A stretch of DNA of 18,292 bases. Source: an uncultured Oscillospiraceae bacterium (GTDB taxonomy: Bacteria; Bacillota; Clostridia; Oscillospirales; Acutalibacteraceae). The notes under the pieces were generated by a model that saw only the letters and a list, made by a program, of their open reading frames with translations, was not told where the DNA came from and ran no database searches. This document shows positions 1 to 5,627 of this stretch, piece after piece; the first letter of the stretch is position 1; every line of letters starts with the position of its first letter. Made by a program: the position numbers and the translations under genes. The stretch spans positions 1-18,292 of the forward strand of contig UQBX01000031.1 of assembly GCA_900539425.1 (NCBI GenBank), written 5' to 3'.

Positions 1-542
<542 letters not shown>

Positions 543-726
543 ATTGTATCAATATCAGTACCTTTCGGCACTGTACTAACCTCGTTTCAAGCTCTTCGCT
601 CGCGAACTCTGTCGTTCCTTTAATTACTTGAGTACTTCTTTACTCTCTCGAATCTCGGGTTCCTTTTCTTTCGTCGTTGTTCAATTTTCAAGGTCCTTTG
701 TGCGCCCGTTTCCTGAGCGCTTGATA
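543..726 (-). other. rRNA operon leader (pre-16S)
   Basis: This transcribed spacer lies between the rrn promoter and mature 16S. On the minus strand it contains GACCTTGAAAATTGAACAAC (about 676-695), which resembles the conserved TTGAAAACTGAACAA leader/spacer element of Firmicutes rRNA operons, and several short hairpin-forming stretches. No protein-coding capacity is apparent. The function as an antitermination/processing leader is inferred from position and motif. Confidence 0.7.
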
Positions 727-755
727 ATATTACCACAACGCAATCAAAAAGTCAA
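727..755 (-). promoter_or_regulatory. rRNA operon promoter
   Basis: On the minus strand, TTGACT (750-755) and TAATAT (727-732) are separated by exactly 17 nt. An A/T-rich stretch immediately upstream (756-785) could act as an UP element. The promoter points toward the 16S gene. Only one promoter is obvious, although rrn operons often have tandem promoters. Confidence 0.75.
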
Positions 756-817
756 CAGCTTTTTTTAGGAAATTTTGATTTTTTTTCGGTTTCGTCTTTT
801 TATACAAAAATTTGCGG

Positions 818-846
818 TTGCATTTGTATTTTTTATTTGCTATAAT
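818..846 (+). promoter_or_regulatory. metA promoter
   Basis: TTGCAT (818-823) and a consensus TATAAT (841-846) are separated by 17 nt. The resulting leader of about 65 nt is AT-rich and contains no recognisable SAM riboswitch or T-box. If metA is methionine-regulated, that control is not visible in this leader. Confidence 0.75.
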
Positions 847-916
847 TAGTTTCACGCTATGTGGATATAGTATTGGTATATATTATTTTATTACATTATA
901 TTAAAGAGGTGATAAA

Positions 917-1831
917 ATGCCTATCAGAATAGATGAAGAGCTTCCGGCAAAACAGAGTTTAGAGCTTGAGAATGTATTTGTAATGAGCAACAGAAGAGCA
1001 GACACTCAGGATATACGTCCGCTTGACATTATCATTCTTAATCTGATGCCCACAAAGATAGTTACTGAAACACAGCTTTTAAGGCTGTTATCAAACTCCC
1101 CTCTTCAGATTAATGTTGAACTTTTGCAGGCTTCCACGCATGTTTCAAAAAACACTCCTATGGAACACATGCTTAAATTCTACAAAACATTTGACGAGAT
1201 AAAGCACAACAAATATGACGGAATGATAATTACGGGAGCACCGCTTGCCGATCTTAAATTTGAAGATGTGGATTTCTGGGACGAGCTTTGCGAGATATTT
1301 GAATGGACTAAAACAAACGTTTACTCCACAATGTATCTTTGCTGGGGCGCGTTTGCCGCTCTTTATTATAAATACGGTATCAATCCTAAAACACTGCCTG
1401 AAAAAAGATTTGGCATTTATCCGCACATAAGTCTTGATGTTACGCATCCTCTGATGAGAGGAATGGACGATGTTTTCTATGTGCCGCACTCACGTGAATG
1501 GGAACTGAGCACTTCAGATATTGCGAAAGTAAAAGATCTGCAAATAATATCTTACAGTGAAGAGGCAGGAGTTCACATTATTTCTGATATGGACTGCCGC
1601 AACTTTTTTATTACCGGCCACAGCGAGTACGACAGGGATACACTTGCTAAAGAATATTTCAGAGATCTTGACAAAGGACTTCCGATAAAGAAGCCGGTAA
1701 ACTATTTTCCGAACGATGATATTAAACTTGTTCCAAAAATGAATTGGAAAAGCGCGGGCAATCTTATTTTTTCAAACTGGCTCAATTACTTTGTTTATCA
1801 AAAAACTCCTTACGATCTTAATAACCTTTAA
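917..1831 (+). CDS. metA: Homoserine O-acyltransferase (MetA family)
   Basis: The enzyme acylates homoserine with acetyl- or succinyl-CoA, the committed step of methionine synthesis in the cytoplasm. The 304-residue length is typical. Visible hallmarks are the N-terminal PLDIIILNLMPTK segment, the catalytic cysteine in CWGA (Cys142), the HSR motif (191-193), and the GHSEYD motif carrying His235 and Glu237, which completes the Cys-His-Glu arrangement. The start has a strong ribosome binding site (AAAGAGGTGATAAA-ATG). Position 111, reported to govern acyl-CoA choice (Gly in the E. coli succinyl enzyme, Glu in the B. cereus acetyl enzyme), is Ala here, so the preferred donor cannot be assigned. 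Phe146 follows CWGA where Gln is common. The gene is monocistronic, with its own promoter and terminator. Confidence 0.95.
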   Translation: MPIRIDEELPAKQSLELENVFVMSNRRADTQDIRPLDIIILNLMPTKIVTETQLLRLLSNSPLQINVELLQASTHVSKNTPMEHMLKFYKTFDEIKHNKYDGMIITGAPLADLKFEDVDFWDELCEIFEWTKTNVYSTMYLCWGAFAALYYKYGINPKTLPEKRFGIYPHISLDVTHPLMRGMDDVFYVPHSREWELSTSDIAKVKDLQIISYSEEAGVHIISDMDCRNFFITGHSEYDRDTLAKEYFRDLDKGLPIKKPVNYFPNDDIKLVPKMNWKSAGNLIFSNWLNYFVYQKTPYDLNNL

Positions 1832-1833
1832 TC

Positions 1834-1862
1834 AAAAAGACGGGCTTTGCCCGTCTTTTTTT
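1834..1862 (+). terminator. Intrinsic terminator of metA
   Basis: A perfect 12-bp stem (1834-1845 with 1849-1860; core GACGGGC/GCCCGTC) with a TTT loop ends in a T-tract. It starts 2 nt after the metA stop codon. The stem has an A-run on its 5' side, so it could also act on the minus strand. Confidence 0.92.
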
Positions 1863-1908
1863 ACATTTATGCAAAAACGCCCAAATTAAATTTAGCTTTT
1901 GCACCTTA

Positions 1909-1937
1909 TTGACTGATGTTCATTTTTATGTTATAAT
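1909..1937 (+). promoter_or_regulatory. Promoter of the SDR gene
   Basis: TTGACT (1909-1914) and TATAAT (1932-1937) are separated by exactly 17 nt. The expected start of transcription, about 1944, falls inside the palindrome at 1942-1958. Confidence 0.85.
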
Positions 1938-1941
1938 TAGT

Positions 1942-1958
1942 TTATAAAAAGTTTATAA
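1942..1958. promoter_or_regulatory. Operator-like palindrome TTATAAA-AAG-TTTATAA (copy 1)
   Basis: A perfect 7-3-7 inverted repeat begins 4 nt downstream of the -10 box of the SDR promoter. The same 17 bp, inside a 20-bp identity (1941-1960 and 16386-16405), occurs at 16387-16403, also 4 nt downstream of the -10 box of a different oxidoreductase gene. The position over the transcription start suggests a repressor site. No candidate regulator gene is adjacent. Confidence 0.7.
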
Positions 1959-1990
1959 TTTGTCGTAATTTGTAATCTGAGGTGTTTAAA

Positions 1991-2836
1991 ATGAAATATG
2001 CACTTGTAACCGGGGCAACCAGTGGTCTGGGTAACGAAGTTGCAAAAGCTCTTTCAAAAAACGGTTGGTTTGTTTTTGCGTGCGGCAGAAATCAAGGCGC
2101 TCTTGATGAATTCGGCAGCGAATATGAATATCCGATTAGAATGGATGTAACAGACCAAAAAAGCATTGACGAAGCATATGAGGCAGTTTCGGCAAAAGCC
2201 GATCATCTTGACGCCATAATTAATTTTTCCGGAGTGCAGGAAATGGCGTCACTCATTGAAGGCGATGTTGAGGTTATTGAAAACGTGCTGAGAGTAAACC
2301 TGATGGGAATGGTAAGAGTGAACAAGACCTTCTTCCCGCTTGTACTTAAATGCCACGGCAGAATAGTAAACTGCTCATCAGAATGCGGATGGATGACACC
2401 GCAGCCGTTTAACGGTCCTTATACACTTTCAAAATACGCCGTTGAAGCATACAACGATTCTCTAAGGCGTGAGCTTATGTTTCTGGATATTCCCGTAATT
2501 AAAATCCAGCCGGGCTCATTCAAAACGGCAATGCACGACAAGACAGCAAAATCATTTGACAAATTGATTGAGAACACAAAATATTACAAAGATGTTCTTT
2601 CTACAATGAAAGCAGCAATGACCCTTGAATTAAAATACGCAAATGACCCCAAATACCTTGTAAACGCAGTAATAAAAGCAGTTTCTGCACCGCATCCTAA
2701 GCAGAAATACAGGGTAAAGAATTCTAAAATGCTTGAGTTTGTGGAAACACTTCATCCTGTAGTAGTTGATTCAATGTACAAGAACATTATGAAGTCAAAG
2801 CAGGTTTCTTCTGCTATGAAAAAAATTGCTCACTGA
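1991..2836 (+). CDS. Short-chain dehydrogenase/reductase (classical SDR)
   Basis: A 281-residue NAD(P)-dependent oxidoreductase of unknown substrate. The cofactor motif TGATSGLG lies at residues 7-14, the NNAG-like motif NFSG at 78-81, the catalytic serine in NCSSE (129-130), and Tyr144-x3-Lys148 in YTLSK. Arg33, after the second strand, favours NADP(H). The C-terminal third is basic and variable, as expected for a substrate-binding region. I chose the ATG at 1991, preceded by GAGGTG with a 6-nt gap; an in-frame GTG nine bases upstream is part of that ribosome binding site. The gene is monocistronic, with its own promoter, a palindrome over the transcription start, and a terminator. The palindrome is shared with the epimerase-like gene at 15320-16363. 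Confidence 0.92.
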   Translation: MKYALVTGATSGLGNEVAKALSKNGWFVFACGRNQGALDEFGSEYEYPIRMDVTDQKSIDEAYEAVSAKADHLDAIINFSGVQEMASLIEGDVEVIENVLRVNLMGMVRVNKTFFPLVLKCHGRIVNCSSECGWMTPQPFNGPYTLSKYAVEAYNDSLRRELMFLDIPVIKIQPGSFKTAMHDKTAKSFDKLIENTKYYKDVLSTMKAAMTLELKYANDPKYLVNAVIKAVSAPHPKQKYRVKNSKMLEFVETLHPVVVDSMYKNIMKSKQVSSAMKKIAH

Positions 2837-2870
2837 TAAACGAGCAATAATTTATCAATATAACTAAAAG

Positions 2871-2903
2871 ACCCGGCATGCAGTACGCACGCCGGGTTTA
2901 TTT
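2871..2903 (+). terminator. Terminator between the convergent SDR gene and sigF
   Basis: The stem ACCCGGC (2871-2877) pairs with GCCGGGT (2891-2897), and the loop can add further pairs (GC.TGC region). TTTATTTTTATTT follows on the plus strand. An A-rich left flank gives a weaker U-run on the minus strand, so it may also serve the spoIIA operon. Confidence 0.85.
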
Positions 2904-2909
2904 TTATTT

Positions 2910-3566
2910 CTATTTCAACATAATCCGAAGCTTTTTTAAAATGTCTTTTTCTTTTCTTGAAACCTGCACCTGAGAAACGCCGAGCTTTTGCGCCGTTTCG
3001 CTTTGTGTTTTTCCGTTGAAATACCGTGAGTTAATTATAAACCGCTCTTCATCAGAGAGTTTCTCCATAACCTGCATAACAGATATTCGGTCAAATATCT
3101 CTTCTCTGTTATCGAACGGAACGTCAAGGCTCTCGCTTCCGTCTTCTCCGAACGAATTGAGAGATAGCATGGGGTTTATAACATTCAGTATCTCTGCGGT
3201 TTCGTCAACACCACAGCCCAACATATCAGAAAGTTCGCTGACGGTGGGCTCACGAAGTTCTCTTTTGGCAAACCTTTCCCTCAGCATCTGCGCTTTTACA
3301 GATTTTTCCTTTAAAGCACGGCTTACCTTGATTGCGCCTCCGTCTCTGAATATACGCCTTATTTCACCCATTATCACAGGAACTGCATAAGTGGAAAATT
3401 TAAAGCCCTTGCTTTCATCAAAATTATCAACAGCTTTTATAAGACCGACGCACCCCGTCTGAAACAGGTCTTCGTAATCAACGCCCCTGCCTGTAAAGCG
3501 CTTTGCGATAGAATGAACGAGGCCTATATTATCCTCAATCATCTTATCACGGTTTTCTTTTACCAT
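2910..3566 (-). CDS. sigF: Sporulation sigma factor sigma-F
   Basis: This is the forespore-specific RNA polymerase sigma factor, the first compartment-specific factor of sporulation. At 218 residues it is shorter than the roughly 255-residue B. subtilis protein, the difference being mostly at the N-terminus. Region 2 is clear: IEDNIGLVHSIAKRF, then DYEDLFQTGCVGLIKAVDNFD and the -10-recognising FSTYAVPVIMGEIRR. Region 4.2 ends in the helix-turn-helix KTQSETAQKLGVSQVQVSRKE. The ATG overlaps the spoIIAB stop (ATGGTAA), which indicates translational coupling. It is the third gene of the canonical spoIIAA-spoIIAB-sigF order, which distinguishes it from sigB or sigG. Confidence 0.95.
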   Translation of the reverse strand: MVKENRDKMIEDNIGLVHSIAKRFTGRGVDYEDLFQTGCVGLIKAVDNFDESKGFKFSTYAVPVIMGEIRRIFRDGGAIKVSRALKEKSVKAQMLRERFAKRELREPTVSELSDMLGCGVDETAEILNVINPMLSLNSFGEDGSESLDVPFDNREEIFDRISVMQVMEKLSDEERFIINSRYFNGKTQSETAQKLGVSQVQVSRKEKDILKKLRIMLK

Positions 3567-3988
3567 TTACTTTTTCCCTCTATGTTTTTCACAAGTGTTA
3601 CGCTTGTGCCCGCTCCGGATTTTGAACGCACCGTTACCTTATCACAGAAACTTTCCATAACGGTAAAGCCCAGACCCGCGCGCTCCCCCTCTCCGGTTGT
3701 GAAAAGCGGAGTCATTGCCTGCTCTATATTTTCTATACCGCAGCCCTTGTCCCGTATTATGATTTTAACGGTTGATCCGTCAATTCTGCCTGTTATGTAA
3801 ATTTTTCCGTATCTGTCCTTATATCCGTGAACGATACAATTCGTAACAGCCTCCGAAACAGCTGTTTTCAGATCTGCAAGTTCCTCAAGAGTTGGATCAA
3901 GCGGTGCTGCAAAAGCTGAAACAACAACACGTGCAAATCCTTCATTTACGCTTTTACTGCTCACTGTAAGCCTAAATTCATTCTGCAT
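3560..3988 (-). CDS. spoIIAB: Anti-sigma-F factor / serine kinase SpoIIAB
   Basis: SpoIIAB binds and silences sigma-F before septation and inactivates SpoIIAA by phosphorylating it. The 142-residue product is a GHKL-fold ATPase. It shows Arg20 (in NEGFAR), Glu46 and Asn50 in the N-box SEAVTNCIVHGY, the G1 box RDKGCGI (Asp80) and the lid PLFTTGEGERAGLGFT. I chose the ATG at 3988 because the protein then aligns end to end with B. subtilis SpoIIAB (start MKNEMHLEF there, MQNEFRLTV here). The frame remains open to an ATG at 4069, which would add 27 residues with a poor ribosome binding site. An unusually long gap of 140 nt separates it from spoIIAA. Confidence 0.95.
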   Translation of the reverse strand: MQNEFRLTVSSKSVNEGFARVVVSAFAAPLDPTLEELADLKTAVSEAVTNCIVHGYKDRYGKIYITGRIDGSTVKIIIRDKGCGIENIEQAMTPLFTTGEGERAGLGFTVMESFCDKVTVRSKSGAGTSVTLVKNIEGKSKW

Positions 3989-4098
3989 AATTATTTCCAA
4001 AGCCTTTCTGCCCGCAATACTGTTTAAAATCTGCGCCGATACGGGCGAACAAATGCGCAGAAAACACATACTCAGAACTTATACCCAATCAAAACTGG

Positions 4099-4124
4099 CA
4101 GTATAAGTCAGAAACGTTATACTG
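4099..4124 (-). other. Intercistronic hairpin between spoIIAA and spoIIAB
   Basis: CAGTATAA (4099-4106) pairs perfectly with TTATACTG (4117-4124), an 8-bp stem with a 10-nt loop that begins 4 nt after the spoIIAA stop codon. No U-tract follows, so it is not a standard terminator. It could stabilise or process the mRNA. No function is demonstrated. Confidence 0.5.
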
Positions 4125-4128
4125 AAGA

Positions 4129-4446
4129 TTATTCTTTTCTTTCATTAATTATTGCTATTCTGCCGAGTCCGGCAAGTTCCATTATCTTTTTAGTTTGCGT
4201 TGTAACGTTTCTTATCTCAACGCTGCCGTGATGATTCTGCATAAGGCGAAATCTGCCCATAACAAGCCCTATACCGCTGGAATCCATAAAAGATACGTTT
4301 TTGAAATCAAGTATCAAATGGGTAGGCTGTTTACAGCTTACCGCAGTATCTATTTTATCCCGTATATCAGCTGCGCTGTGATGGTCCAGTTCCCCTGTAA
4401 GATAAGCGATCATCAAATTTCCGCTTGATTCAATAGTTACATTCAT
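4129..4446 (-). CDS. spoIIAA: Anti-anti-sigma factor SpoIIAA
   Basis: In its unphosphorylated form SpoIIAA displaces sigma-F from SpoIIAB and so starts forespore gene expression. The 105-residue STAS-domain protein carries the diagnostic LTGELDHHSA near the N-terminus and FMDSSGIG, in which Ser56 is the equivalent of B. subtilis Ser58, the residue phosphorylated by SpoIIAB. I chose the ATG at 4446, placed 8 nt after GGAG. The in-frame GTG at 4455 overlaps that ribosome binding site. It is the first gene of the operon. The terminator of the upstream folC ends right at the ribosome binding site, so the origin of the spoIIA transcript is unclear. Confidence 0.95.
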   Translation of the reverse strand: MNVTIESSGNLMIAYLTGELDHHSAADIRDKIDTAVSCKQPTHLILDFKNVSFMDSSGIGLVMGRFRLMQNHHGSVEIRNVTTQTKKIMELAGLGRIAIINERKE

Positions 4447-4458
4447 ATTTTTCACTCC

Positions 4459-4499
4459 AAAAAAAATATCCGCTTCAGTAAATATACCAAAGCGGATAT
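4459..4499 (-). terminator. Intrinsic terminator after folC, abutting the spoIIAA start
   Basis: A perfect 10-bp stem (4490-4499 with 4466-4475; ATATCCGCTT/AAGCGGATAT) ends in a run of eight U on the minus strand. The U-run is directly followed by GGAG, the spoIIAA ribosome binding site. It should insulate spoIIA from valS-folC transcription. No separate promoter is visible between this stem and spoIIAA. Confidence 0.9.
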
Positions 4500-4522
4500 A
4501 AATAATTTAGCGAAATATGAAA

Positions 4523-5623
4523 TTAAATCAAATCTTTTCTGACATCGCGCGCAAGAAAGAATGAACCGCACACAAGTGTAAACATATTTTCCCTTTTGGC
4601 GAGCTCAAGTGCTTTGTGAGGATCTTTTTCATAAGACACACAATTGCAGTATCTGCCTGCTATTTCAGCAAGATTTTCAGCGGTAAGAGTTCTCGGGTTT
4701 GAAGTTTCGGTAGTAATTATTTTTCTGCACCGGGGTGCAATGATTTTCAGGTATGAATCGCAGTCCTTATCAGCCATCATCGCAATAACAGCGGTTATAT
4801 TTTCAAGCGGCAGACTATCCGCCAGCGCGTGTGCGCCGTTTTCATTATGAGCACCGTCAAGCAAGATATTACCGAAGCGTTCCTGACGTGCGGGCAAAAC
4901 AGGATAATCGAGATGAGCGCACTGACCGAGATATGCCATACACTCACGGGCAACCGCAAGATTATTCTTTCTGAAATCGTGCTGTTGCTTTATTTTTATC
5001 AGCCTGCTGCCCGTCTGCTTGCAGCGTTCCTCAAAAATCTCCTCACAATGTGGGTTGGGATATAAAACGCAGACCGAATTATCCTTTATTATACCCGCTT
5101 TCTGAGCAGCTATTTCCTTTACGGTATTTCCCAGGAAAGCGGTGTGGTCCATTGAAACAGAAGTTATAACGGCAACTTCTGGACGCGTGAACGCATTTGT
5201 AGCGTCAAGCGCGCCTCCCATACCGCACTCAACAACGGCATAATCAACATTTTCATCTGCAAAATATCTGAACATAATTGCCGTAAGGAGTTCAAACTCG
5301 GTTACGGGTTCTGTATAATACTGCTCAACATAATAAGCAAATATTTCTTTTGGAATAAAATTGCCGTTAAGCTGTATCTGCTCTCTGTAATCGGTTACCC
5401 AGGGAGAAGTAAAAAGACCTGTCTTAAGCCCACATGAAACAAGGCCGTTTGAAATTAGATTTGCAACAGTGCCTTTTCCGTTTGTACCCGCAATATGTAT
5501 AATCTTAATTTTTTCCTGCGGATCGCCCATTTTTGCTAGAAGCGACTTTATACTTGAAAGCCCCGGCTTTATGCCGAGGCTTTGTTTATTCTGCATTATC
5601 TCTAAAGCTGTCTGATAATCCAT
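4523..5623 (-). CDS. folC: Folylpolyglutamate synthase / dihydrofolate synthase
   Basis: FolC adds glutamate to (dihydro)folate using ATP, in the Mur-ligase superfamily. The ATP-binding loop AGTNGKGT lies at residues 45-52, followed by TSPWVTDYREQIQ, DYAVVECGMGGALDATN, the AAQKAGIIK segment with the conserved lysine, and DGAHNENG opening the C-terminal domain. At 366 residues it is clearly shorter than the usual 420-430. The missing part maps between the central domain and DGAHN, where the family normally has a longer NA..AL..L...I..G stretch. The start lies 4 nt after the valS stop, so the two are one operon, the same order as in Bacillus. A strong terminator follows. Confidence 0.92.
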   Translation of the reverse strand: MDYQTALEIMQNKQSLGIKPGLSSIKSLLAKMGDPQEKIKIIHIAGTNGKGTVANLISNGLVSCGLKTGLFTSPWVTDYREQIQLNGNFIPKEIFAYYVEQYYTEPVTEFELLTAIMFRYFADENVDYAVVECGMGGALDATNAFTRPEVAVITSVSMDHTAFLGNTVKEIAAQKAGIIKDNSVCVLYPNPHCEEIFEERCKQTGSRLIKIKQQHDFRKNNLAVARECMAYLGQCAHLDYPVLPARQERFGNILLDGAHNENGAHALADSLPLENITAVIAMMADKDCDSYLKIIAPRCRKIITTETSNPRTLTAENLAEIAGRYCNCVSYEKDPHKALELAKRENMFTLVCGSFFLARDVRKDLI

Positions 5624-5627
5624 AATT

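Noticed and set aside
853..916. Possible SAM riboswitch or T-box in front of metA.
   Set aside because: The leader is only about 65 nt, AT-rich, and lacks the conserved cores of either element.
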